From DATMXS01 sp035561355 (GTDB taxonomy: Bacteria > Acidobacteriota > Terriglobia > Bryobacterales > Bryobacteraceae): 24,710 nt of DNA. The number at the start of each line of letters is the position of its first letter. Position 1 is the first letter of the stretch. Below, one piece after another: positions 14,964 to 21,743 of this stretch. The notes under the pieces were generated by a model. That model worked only from the letters and a program-made list of their open reading frames with translations, did not search any database and was not told the origin of the DNA. Position numbers and translations under genes: made by a program. The DNA is taken from contig DATMXS010000306.1 in NCBI GenBank assembly GCA_035561355.1, positions 1 through 24,710 on the forward strand. The letters run 5' to 3'.

Positions 14964-15764
14964 TTACTTTCGGAAGCGTGCCAGCGGCCTCTTTGATGCG
15001 CGGATCAAACCCTCTGGATAGGTTACCCGCTCCAGGAGCAGGCCGGAGGATGGGGCGGTCCACGCTGCCACGTCCAGCCTGCGGTCACAGCGCCCTTCGA
15101 TCAAACGGGCGAAGTCGGCTTCCGTAATCTCATGCAGCCCGAGTTTCACGAGCACTCCAGCAAGACGGCGGACCATCCTCCAAAGAAAGTGCGACGCCTC
15201 GATGCGGAAGACGAGGAGCGGATCTTCAACCTCGATGGAGGCCGACCGGACAACTACGATGGTGGATTCGTCCGGCCGGGCAGCGTCTTCAGCGCGGAAG
15301 CAGATGAAGTCGTGGCGACCCTCGAACATCTTCGCCGCACGCGCCATCAGCGGCACGTCCAGGTCTTCCTTCACCCACCAGACGAAGCGTTTAGAGAACG
15401 CGGTCTTGCGCGTTGAAATCTGGTAGCGGTACGCGCGGCTTAGGGCGTCGTGGCGGGCATGGAAGCGTCCGGGGGCTTCTTCTGCTTCGATGATGACGAT
15501 GTCTGCGGGAAGGCGAGAGTTCAGCTCGCGGAGAATTTCCTTTGGGCGCCGCACTTGTTTTCCAGGCAGGCGCAAGTGAGCCACCTGGGCCAGCGCGTGA
15601 ACGCCGGCGTCTGTGCGGCCGGCGCCATGCAGATCGACCTCGGAGCGAAAATACTCCTCGGCAGCTGCCCGTATTTCTCCGGCAACGGTGCGCGCATTCT
15701 TCTGATCCTGCCAGCCGCTGTAGCGCGTGCCGTCATATTCGATAACCAACTTCCATGTGCTCAC
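14964..15764 (-). CDS. truA: tRNA pseudouridine(38-40) synthase
   Basis: 266-residue enzyme that makes pseudouridine at positions 38-40 of the tRNA anticodon arm. The N-terminus WKLVIEYDGTRYSGWQDQKN is the usual TruA opening, and the catalytic aspartate is D52 in GAGRTDAGVHALAQVAH. Further family motifs are LNSRLPADIVI, RFHARHDALSRAYRYQI and the C-terminal ASHFLWRMVRRLAGVLVKLG. Length is standard. It ends 250 bases upstream of the SnoaL-like gene and is divergent from the PhyH dioxygenase gene with 66 bases between start codons. It appears to be a single-gene unit. Confidence 0.95.
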   Translation of the reverse strand: MSTWKLVIEYDGTRYSGWQDQKNARTVAGEIRAAAEEYFRSEVDLHGAGRTDAGVHALAQVAHLRLPGKQVRRPKEILRELNSRLPADIVIIEAEEAPGRFHARHDALSRAYRYQISTRKTAFSKRFVWWVKEDLDVPLMARAAKMFEGRHDFICFRAEDAARPDESTIVVVRSASIEVEDPLLVFRIEASHFLWRMVRRLAGVLVKLGLHEITEADFARLIEGRCDRRLDVAAWTAPSSGLLLERVTYPEGLIRASKRPLARFRK

Positions 15765-15830
15765 GAGCCGTTAGGATAGCGCGGATTGCGCGGCGGCCCG
15801 CGTTGTACGCTGGATTCAGCGGAGGGAACG

Positions 15831-16694
15831 ATGGCAAGGGGACCGCTTACCCAGGACGAAATGCGTGCCTATCACGAGCACGGTTATGTGCTTGTGCGCG
15901 GGATGTTCGACGCGGAGGAGACTGGAATGCTGCGCCGCGCCGCGAAGGAGGACCGGGAACTCGACCAGCACTCGTTCGGACGTGCGGACGGTGAGGGCGG
16001 CACAGTGAGGCTCTCGCTCTGGAACCATCCGGGCGATTCGATCTACGGGATGTTCGCGCGTTGCGAATCAGTGGTGAACTCAGCCGAAGCTGTGCTGGGC
16101 GGCGAGGTGTACCACTACCACTCGAAGATGATCATGAAGGACGCCCGCGTCGGCGGCGCGTGGACGTGGCACCAGGATTACGGCTACTGGTACCAGAACG
16201 GCGTCCTGTTTCCGCTGCTCACAAGCGCGTTCATCGCGGTGGACCCCGCGACTCGGGAAAACGGATGCCTGCAGGTGATCCGGGGCTCGCACGAACTCGG
16301 ACGAATCGAGCACATCCTGACGGGCGATCAGGCCGGCGCCGACACTGAGCGCGTCAACGAGGTGTTGAAGCGTTTGCCTCTGATGTACGTCGAGATGGAG
16401 CCGGGCGATATGCTGCTGTTCCACGCAAACCTGTTGCACCGCTCAGACCAGAATCGGTCGGAGAACCCTCGCTGGTCGATGATCTGCTGCTACAACGCGG
16501 CGCGGAACGATCCCTACAAGGAGTCGCACCATCCAAGGTATACGCCGCTCCAGAAAGTTCCGGACAGCGCGATCAAGGCGGCGGGTTTGAAGCGCTTCTC
16601 GGATTCGGCTGGCGACGTGGCCTGGCTGGAAGAGACGCGCGATTCGAGTGCTCGGAGTCTGGCGGAGAAGACGGCGAGGAAGATTGCGGGTTGA
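15831..16694 (+). CDS. Phytanoyl-CoA dioxygenase (PhyH) family protein
   Basis: 287-residue Fe(II)/2-oxoglutarate-dependent dioxygenase. The metal triad can be placed at H114 and D116 (WTWHQDYGYWY) and H203 (LLFHANLLHRSDQN), with R214 (ENPRWS) as the likely 2-oxoglutarate carboxylate ligand. The N-terminus (TQDEMRAYHEHGYVLVRGMF) is the normal PhyH opening. The family hydroxylates small molecules such as phytanoyl-CoA, ectoine and natural-product intermediates; the substrate here is unknown. I start it at 15831 because GGAGGG lies 4-5 nt upstream and the upstream open frame (15786-15830) lacks family similarity. It converges on the DUF1080 gene across a strong hairpin. Confidence 0.9.
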   Translation: MARGPLTQDEMRAYHEHGYVLVRGMFDAEETGMLRRAAKEDRELDQHSFGRADGEGGTVRLSLWNHPGDSIYGMFARCESVVNSAEAVLGGEVYHYHSKMIMKDARVGGAWTWHQDYGYWYQNGVLFPLLTSAFIAVDPATRENGCLQVIRGSHELGRIEHILTGDQAGADTERVNEVLKRLPLMYVEMEPGDMLLFHANLLHRSDQNRSENPRWSMICCYNAARNDPYKESHHPRYTPLQKVPDSAIKAAGLKRFSDSAGDVAWLEETRDSSARSLAEKTARKIAG

Positions 16695-16714
16695 AGCGAT
16701 GCTCTGAACTTCAG

Positions 16715-16745
16715 CCTGGTGCGCGGTTGAGCGCCGCGCACCAGG
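16715..16745. terminator. Bidirectional hairpin between PhyH and DUF1080 genes
   Basis: CCTGGTGCGCGG (16715-16726), loop TTGAGCG, CCGCGCACCAGG (16734-16745): a perfect 12-bp GC-rich stem. It sits 20 nt after the PhyH stop and 14 nt after the DUF1080 stop read from the other side, so it most likely serves both. It lacks a T-run, so termination would rely on stem strength or Rho. Confidence 0.7.
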
Positions 16746-16759
16746 AATAAGAATCCGGG

Positions 16760-17593
16760 TTACTGCTTGTCGTACGCGCCGAGCGGCCGCACCCAGATGT
16801 TGCGGTAGCGCACGGCGACGTCGTGGTCCTGGAGAGCCAGCGGTTCCTCCGCATCGTGCGGCGCATACGTGCCGACGACGCGGTGAGACATGCGCCCGAT
16901 AATCTCCTTGCGGTGGTGTACCAGCACGCCGTTAAAGAAGACAGTGACGTAGGCCGGCTTCACGAGTTTGCCTTCGTCGAATTTGGGCGCCTCGAAGACG
17001 ATGTCGTACGACTGCCACTCGCCCTGCGGGCGCGCCGGGTTTACCAGCGGCGGCCACTGCGCGTAGATCGCCCCGGCCTGGCCATCGGCGTAGGTGACGT
17101 TGTCATGCGACTCGAGCACCTGGATCTCGTAGCGGCTCATCAGGAGCACGCCGCTGTTGCCGCGCCACTGGCCCGCCCAGCCGACCTCCTTCGGGATGCA
17201 CCACTCGATGTGGTATTGCGCGTCCCCGAACTTCTCCTTGGAAATGAGATCGCCCGTGCGGGTTGCGATCTCCATGTAGCCGTCCTTGACCTTCCACTTC
17301 GGCTCGACGGTCTTGCCGCGGTCGGCGCCGCGGCCCCGCTGGGTCCAATGGGACAGGTCCTTGCCGGCGAAGAGAACGATCGCGTCGGCGGGCGCCGGCA
17401 CAGGGCTGGTTGCGGGCGGCACCACAACCTTTTTGGGATGCGGGCGCTTGATGTCGTGGACGCGCCAGGGCTGACCGGGAAGTATGGGAGTGTCGGAGTA
17501 TCCGGGGTCGCCCTTGCTGCGGTCGTCCTGGGCACACGCGACGGAGGCAGCCAGGGAGAGGCATGCCGCTGTCAGAAGAAGTCGTTTTGTCAT
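16760..17593 (-). CDS. Exported DUF1080 / 3-keto-disaccharide hydrolase domain protein
   Basis: 277-residue secreted protein. A signal peptide (MTKRLLLTAACLSLAASVACA) is followed by a proline-rich linker and then the DUF1080 lectin-like beta-jelly-roll: AIVLFAGKDLSHWTQRG, WKVKDGYMEI, GDAQYHIEWCIP, RGNSGVLLMSRYEIQVLES, AGAIYAQWPPLVNPARPQGEWQSYDIVF, VTVFFNGVLVHH and NIWVRPLG at the C-terminus. This order is diagnostic for the family, members of which hydrolyse or bind glycosides, including 3-keto-glycosides. It is probably periplasmic and used in carbohydrate breakdown. It lies 85 nt downstream of the metallo-beta-lactamase gene on the same strand. No good Shine-Dalgarno is visible. Confidence 0.9.
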   Translation of the reverse strand: MTKRLLLTAACLSLAASVACAQDDRSKGDPGYSDTPILPGQPWRVHDIKRPHPKKVVVPPATSPVPAPADAIVLFAGKDLSHWTQRGRGADRGKTVEPKWKVKDGYMEIATRTGDLISKEKFGDAQYHIEWCIPKEVGWAGQWRGNSGVLLMSRYEIQVLESHDNVTYADGQAGAIYAQWPPLVNPARPQGEWQSYDIVFEAPKFDEGKLVKPAYVTVFFNGVLVHHRKEIIGRMSHRVVGTYAPHDAEEPLALQDHDVAVRYRNIWVRPLGAYDKQ

Positions 17594-17678
17594 GACGGAA
17601 GAATCAGGATACAGGAGAAAAGCCGACGCCGCAGATCGCTGCCACTCAACCCTCTTTCCCCCCGGCTCGGCGTCTGCC

Positions 17679-18422
17679 TCAGGCTACGAGCGTTTCGCCG
17701 GGTTCGGGCATCGAGAGGCCGCCGTTGGACGCCCGGACGACCTGTTGTATGCGGGCGGGGTTGCGGCGAAGATTACGCTGAACGTGGACGAAGGCGAGAT
17801 GGTTGATGCGCTGCGCTTCCGCCAGCTCAACGAGGGCCTGGATGTCCGCGTGGACCGGAATTCTTTCGAACGTGTAGGCTTCGTGGATGACCAGGTGCGC
17901 GCCCGCAAACAAGTCGCGTCCGGCATCGGTGAACATGCCGTCGCCGCTGTAGCAGAACGCCTTCCCGTCGGCATCGAGCCGCGCCGCCAGGTTGGGTACC
18001 GCATGTGTGGATTCGGCGAAGGAGAGCGTGGCGCCGGCGAAATCGATACTGTGGCCGGGGGCAACTGCGCAGTATTCCACTGGAAATTCATAGCGTGCCG
18101 GGAGCCCTCGATATCCAAGTTCAAGCGCATGCCTGAGAGAGTCCAGGACATACGGCTGGCCGAAGACGGTGAGCGGCTTGGTGCGGCCGTCTTCCCACAT
18201 CCGGCCGAGCAAGGCGGGCATCCCGAAGTAGTGGTCGGCGTGGCCGTGGCTGAGGTAGACCGCGTCGATCGCGGCGGGGTCACGCACCGTTTCCCAGATC
18301 GCAGGCGGCGCGCTGAACCCACAGTCGAACAGAAGCTTGGCGCGGGATGTCTCGACGAGGGCACAGGTGTTCGGGAGGCGCTCGTCGAACGCCTCTCCGC
18401 AACCAAGGATGGTGACTCGCAT
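17679..18422 (-). CDS. Metallo-beta-lactamase-fold hydrolase (RNase Z-like)
   Basis: 247-residue MBL-fold protein. It begins MRVTILGCGEAF, and zinc ligands follow the family order: HGHADH at 59-64, H140 in ESTHAVPN, D161 in YSGDG and H213 in FVHVQRN. The overall pattern is that of the RNase Z / ElaC / arylsulfatase AtsA-like branch rather than true beta-lactamases; there is no signal peptide, so it should be cytoplasmic. Whether it processes tRNA or hydrolyses a small ester cannot be decided, but it is shorter than classical RNase Z. The start at 18422 is only 4 nt past the stop of the NmrA-type gene, so translation is likely coupled. Confidence 0.85.
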   Translation of the reverse strand: MRVTILGCGEAFDERLPNTCALVETSRAKLLFDCGFSAPPAIWETVRDPAAIDAVYLSHGHADHYFGMPALLGRMWEDGRTKPLTVFGQPYVLDSLRHALELGYRGLPARYEFPVEYCAVAPGHSIDFAGATLSFAESTHAVPNLAARLDADGKAFCYSGDGMFTDAGRDLFAGAHLVIHEAYTFERIPVHADIQALVELAEAQRINHLAFVHVQRNLRRNPARIQQVVRASNGGLSMPEPGETLVA

Positions 18423-18426
18423 ATGT

Positions 18427-19332
18427 TCAGCTAGCTGCCGGCCGCCTCGCGGCTTCTGAGAACTGCTCCCAATTCTGGCGCTGCGCCCACGCGTCGAAGC
18501 GCGTGAGCCTGGGGAATTGCGTCCGAACACCGCTCATGTCCACGCGGCCGCGCCCGGTCTGGAAGCCCTCCTCGAGGAAGCGGTACATGCGGGCGAAGTC
18601 CGGGCCGGCGGCGCGCTCGAAGTCCTCCCAGGGAATTTGCTGGTACTGTACCTCGCGCGACAGGACACGGCTGAAGGTGGCGGCGACGTCGCGCATGCTG
18701 GTCTCGTCACTGGCGATCTCAATCGCGCGGTCGCGGTAACGCCCGGGGTGCTCGAAGACCTCCGCGGCGATCCGCCCGATGTCATCGACGGCGATCTGCT
18801 GCTGCACGGTGCCGGGATCGAGTGGCAACCTGATGGCGCCGCCGCGGATGCTATCCCCCATCCCCAACCAATTCTCCATGAACCATACCGGCCGGAGGAT
18901 GGTGTGCGGAATCCCGATCTGGCGAATGTGCTCCTCGATGCGGTTCTTGGTTTCGAAGAAGGGTATGCCTGTATTGAGGTCGGCCCCGATGGTGGAGGTG
19001 TATACGAAATGCGAAATGCCCGCCCGCTGTGCGGCGTCCGCAATGGCATTGCCCTGCCGGACCTCGCCCTCTACACCCGAATCCATCGGGTTCTGGACGG
19101 AGAAAACACCCCATATCTCATCGAGTGCACGAGCGAGCGACGCCTTGTCGTCGTAATCGCCCTGGCTGACTTCGACGCCGGTTCCGAGCTGGCGCCGGGC
19201 CTTCGCGGCATCGCGCGCGAAGGCGCGCACCCTGAATCCGCGCTCGCGAAGATGCCGGAGGGCGGCCCCGCCCTGCTGTCCGGTAGCGCCTGTTACAAGC
19301 ACGAGCTTGTCGCGATCGGTCTGTTTTGCCAT
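18427..19332 (-). CDS. NmrA/HSCARG-like NAD(P)-binding protein
   Basis: 301-residue atypical short-chain dehydrogenase of the NmrA family. The Rossmann glycine motif is GATGQQG at 15-21, followed by FRVRAFARD, GDYDDKASLARALDEIWGVFSV, FVYTSTIGAD, PHTILRPVWFMENW and IAVDDIGRIAAEVF. The lack of a classical YxxxK catalytic pair suggests a redox-sensing or regulatory role, as for NmrA and HSCARG, rather than oxidoreductase activity; this is inference from family knowledge. The start at 19332 is supported by GAGGGG about 8 nt upstream. It is first in a minus-strand group with the MBL-fold and perhaps the DUF1080 genes, and is divergent from the HD hydrolase across 74 bases. Confidence 0.88.
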   Translation of the reverse strand: MAKQTDRDKLVLVTGATGQQGGAALRHLRERGFRVRAFARDAAKARRQLGTGVEVSQGDYDDKASLARALDEIWGVFSVQNPMDSGVEGEVRQGNAIADAAQRAGISHFVYTSTIGADLNTGIPFFETKNRIEEHIRQIGIPHTILRPVWFMENWLGMGDSIRGGAIRLPLDPGTVQQQIAVDDIGRIAAEVFEHPGRYRDRAIEIASDETSMRDVAATFSRVLSREVQYQQIPWEDFERAAGPDFARMYRFLEEGFQTGRGRVDMSGVRTQFPRLTRFDAWAQRQNWEQFSEAARRPAAS

Positions 19333-19406
19333 AAATCTGCCCCTCTTGTGTGCATTCTCGCACGCGCGGCGAGCGAACATGAGGCGCACGTTACGATGAA
19401 AAGAGG

Positions 19407-20027
19407 ATGCTTTCCGAAAGGTTCGAAGACGCGTTGGTGTTTGCGCACCACCTGCACCGCAATCAGAAGCGGAAGACCACGGGCGTGCCTTATGTAGCGC
19501 ACCTGTTGGGAGCGGCCTCACTGGTGATCGATGACGGCGGCACCGAAGACGAGGCGATTGCGGCGCTGCTGCACGACGCGATCGAGGATCAATCGCGTAC
19601 TTTTCCGGGAGGCCGCGACGCTCTGGCGGCCGAGATCGAGCGGCGGTACGGGACGGAAGTGCTGCGCATCGTGATCGCCTGCACGGAGCAGAGCACGCCG
19701 GAGGAGAGGCGGATTCCGGACAAGCGCGCGCGCTGGCGGGCGCACAAGCAGCACTACATCGAGCAGATTGTGACGCAGGACGTATCGGTGCGCCGCGTTT
19801 CGTGCGCCGACAGCATTCACAACGTGCGGTCGATGATCAAGGATTACGCCCGCATGGGAAACGCGCTGTGGTCTCGATTCCTCACGAAGAGCGGCGAGGA
19901 CCAGCTTTGGGCTTACGACGCGCTGGCGCACGCTTTGACTGACCACGGCGGGACGGGACTGGCTTCGGAGCTGCGGCGCGCGGTTGACGACCTGGCGCGG
20001 CTGCTGAAGGCCGAGCGGGCCGCTTGA
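19407..20027 (+). CDS. Stand-alone HD-domain (p)ppGpp hydrolase-like protein
   Basis: 206-residue HD-superfamily protein resembling the hydrolase half of SpoT and the small alarmone hydrolase MESH1. Matching elements: HRNQKRKTTGVPYVAH (cf. the R-K pair and first metal histidine, here H32), ALLHDAIED (H56, D57, then E60 and D61, the catalytic pair), and SCADSIHNVRSM (D135 and N139). No synthetase, TGS or ACT domain is present. It probably removes the 3'-pyrophosphate from (p)ppGpp or a related nucleotide, using Mn2+. AAGAGG touches the ATG directly, which is too close for ideal initiation, but no better start exists. Its last 146 bases overlap, antisense, the end of the zinc-ribbon gene. Confidence 0.85.
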   Translation: MLSERFEDALVFAHHLHRNQKRKTTGVPYVAHLLGAASLVIDDGGTEDEAIAALLHDAIEDQSRTFPGGRDALAAEIERRYGTEVLRIVIACTEQSTPEERRIPDKRARWRAHKQHYIEQIVTQDVSVRRVSCADSIHNVRSMIKDYARMGNALWSRFLTKSGEDQLWAYDALAHALTDHGGTGLASELRRAVDDLARLLKAERAA

Positions 20028-20478
20028 CGGCTGGTTTCGCGTTCTTTTTGACGGCGGGTTTCGAAGTGGATTTCGGTTTTGACGGAGATGCCGGCCGCGG
20101 CTTCGTGACCGAGCGCTTAGCGGTGGGCAGCAGGTCGAACAGCGAGGGCTGCATCAGCATGGCGTCGCGCTTCGGGGATCGGGCGGGCGGTTTCGATCCG
20201 AACAAAATCCCGGTCCGAGGCAGCGCTTTCGCCGGTTTCGCCTTGGGCTTCACCGGCGCGGCACGCTTCGCTGCAGGCCTGGGCGCGTTGCGTGAGCCGT
20301 TGGATCCGTTCAGTGGCCGTGTTCTGCGGGTCTTGGCGGGCGGCTCGGGGTCGGGTTCCGGCGCGGGCCCGCGGCTTCCGTCTTTGGGACGCCCGCACAG
20401 GTCGCACCAGTACGGGTGACGGTCATAGACTCCGCACAACTCGCAGCGCGTATACACGCTGTACGTCTTCAACGGCAT
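19882..20478 (-). CDS. Zinc-ribbon protein with Lys/Ala/Pro-rich basic tail
   Basis: 198-residue predicted protein of unknown function. Residues 12-28 contain two CxxC pairs, CELC then CDLC (spaced YDRHPYW), a compact zinc ribbon. A short neutral stretch (LMQPSLFDLLPTAKRS, about 108-122) is embedded in long basic regions rich in K, R, A and P with repeats such as KPAVKKNAKPAVKRPA, resembling the tails of histone H1-like or ribosome-associated proteins. Binding to nucleic acid is a reasonable inference. Its 3' end overlaps the HD-hydrolase gene on the other strand by 146 bases; the true stop could be questioned only by a frameshift. It starts 46 bases from the divergent NTF2-like gene. The cysteine pairs are the main reason to believe the minus-strand frame. 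Confidence 0.65.
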   Translation of the reverse strand: MPLKTYSVYTRCELCGVYDRHPYWCDLCGRPKDGSRGPAPEPDPEPPAKTRRTRPLNGSNGSRNAPRPAAKRAAPVKPKAKPAKALPRTGILFGSKPPARSPKRDAMLMQPSLFDLLPTAKRSVTKPRPASPSKPKSTSKPAVKKNAKPAVKRPARPSAAAPGRQPRAAAPKPVPSRRGQSKRAPARRKPKAGPRRSS

Positions 20479-20524
20479 CAGGTTTCCGGATCAGGATAGC
20501 GCAGATTGAGGTATATTTCGTTTC

Positions 20525-20914
20525 ATGAATACCGACGTGGCGACTCAGATCATTGCGCTTGAATCGGCGGCGCTGGAGCGCTGGGGTAAAGGCGATCCCT
20601 CGGGCTTCCTGGAACTGACGGATCCGGAGGTCGCATACTTCGACCCGTTCACGGAGCAGCGCCTGGACGGGCTCTGCGCGCTGACGGACCTCTACGAGGG
20701 TTTGAGGGGCCAGGTGCTGGCAGACCGATTCGAACTGCTGAATCCCAGGGTTCAGGCTGCCGGCGCCGCCGCGGTGCTCACGTTCAACTACGTCAGTCAT
20801 ACGGCAGGCAAGGAGGACCGCTGGAACTGCACCGAGGTATACCGGCGCACTGACGAAGGCGTCTGGAAGATCATCCAGACGCACTGGTCGCTCACGGCGG
20901 CGGTCAAAGCCTGA
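20525..20914 (+). CDS. NTF2-like (SnoaL/DUF4440-type) protein
   Basis: 129-residue single-domain protein of the NTF2-like fold. Features: a first helix (IALESAALERWGKGDPSGFLEL), then DPEVAYFDPFTEQRLDG, a middle helix, and beta strands AAVLTFNYVSHTAG, RWNCTEVYRRTDEGVWKIIQTHWS. This is the common layout of the DUF4440/SnoaL_3 groups, in which some members are small-molecule isomerases and others only bind ligands. No catalytic residues can be assigned with confidence. The next gene starts 43 bases after its stop on the same strand, so the two may be co-transcribed. Confidence 0.8.
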   Translation: MNTDVATQIIALESAALERWGKGDPSGFLELTDPEVAYFDPFTEQRLDGLCALTDLYEGLRGQVLADRFELLNPRVQAAGAAAVLTFNYVSHTAGKEDRWNCTEVYRRTDEGVWKIIQTHWSLTAAVKA

Positions 20915-20957
20915 ATTGCCTGCGAACTTTGGGCCGGGTTCGCGCGTATCCCTCGGC

Positions 20958-21743
20958 ATGAGCAGGATAGCTGCGTTTGTGGCAGCGTGCGCCTTACTGG
21001 CCATACCAGCGCGGGCGGACGAATGGGAAAAACGTTACAACGTGAGCGGCGCCGCCGAGGTGAGAGTAGCAGCCGCAGATGGCAACGTCGAGGTGCGGAC
21101 CGGAAACCCGGGCGAGGTATACGCGCGTGTGACGACGCAGGGCTTCCGCATCGCCGAAGACGAGTTGAGAATCGTGGAACGCCAGACAGGCAACCGCGTG
21201 GAGGTGGAACTCCGGCTGCCGAAGATGACCTTCTGGGGAGTGGGGAACCGCTCGATCCGTGTCGAGGTGGCGGTGCCTGCGGGCGTTCGCGCGGAGATCT
21301 CGACGGGGGACGGAAACATCACGGCGCGCGAGGTTTCGGGTAACCTCCGGCTGAGCACAGGGGACGGAAACATCGATCTCATGGGCATCAGCGGTCCGCT
21401 CTCGGCGAACACGGGAGACGGCAACATCCGCGTCGCGGGGCGTTTCGCGCGGTTGGACCTGAAGACCGGCGACGGCAACGTCCAGGCGGAGGCGACGGAG
21501 GGGTCGCGAGTAGCCGAGCCGTGGACCGTGAGGACGGGCGACGGTGAAGTCGTGCTCCGGCTGGCGTCGAAGGTCGCGGCCGATTTCGAACTGAGGACCG
21601 GCGACGGCGGGGTGACGGTGGACGCGGCCGGTGTGGACGATGAGAGCCGGAAGGAAAACCAGCGTAAGGGCCGCTTGAACGGTGGCGGCGGGCTAATCCG
21701 CGTGACCACCGGCGACGGCTCGATTCGGCTGGTTCAGCGCTAA
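20958..21743 (+). CDS. Exported DUF4097-type TGDG-repeat beta-solenoid protein
   Basis: 261-residue exported protein. A signal peptide (MSRIAAFVAACALLAIPARA) is followed by a strand-turn repeat domain with seven copies of TGDG (STGDGNI, NTGDGNI, KTGDGNV, RTGDGE, RTGDGG, TTGDGS), plus an earlier degenerate AADGN. This matches the DUF4097 putative adhesin family, which folds as a right-handed beta-solenoid; the Asp/Gly turns could bind calcium, but this is not established. Function is unknown. I start it at 20958 because the signal peptide begins there; the frame is open from 20916. No clear Shine-Dalgarno. The stop TAA interlocks with the stop of the convergent amidohydrolase. Confidence 0.85.
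   Translation: MSRIAAFVAACALLAIPARADEWEKRYNVSGAAEVRVAAADGNVEVRTGNPGEVYARVTTQGFRIAEDELRIVERQTGNRVEVELRLPKMTFWGVGNRSIRVEVAVPAGVRAEISTGDGNITAREVSGNLRLSTGDGNIDLMGISGPLSANTGDGNIRVAGRFARLDLKTGDGNVQAEATEGSRVAEPWTVRTGDGEVVLRLASKVAADFELRTGDGGVTVDAAGVDDESRKENQRKGRLNGGGGLIRVTTGDGSIRLVQR

Noticed and set aside
17611..17680. GACGCCG / CGGCGTC inverted repeat between the MBL and DUF1080 genes
   Set aside because: Seven-base arms with a loop of almost 40 nt in GC-rich DNA are expected by chance and no U-run follows.
16823..17806. Plus-strand open frame opposite the DUF1080 gene
   Set aside because: The DUF1080 motifs are on the minus strand, and the plus frame ends in Arg-rich sequence without a domain.
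20024..20419. Plus-strand frame continuing after the HD hydrolase
   Set aside because: It is Gly/Phe/Ala-rich low-complexity sequence complementary to the Lys/Ala/Pro tail of the zinc-ribbon protein; only the minus frame has the CxxC pairs.
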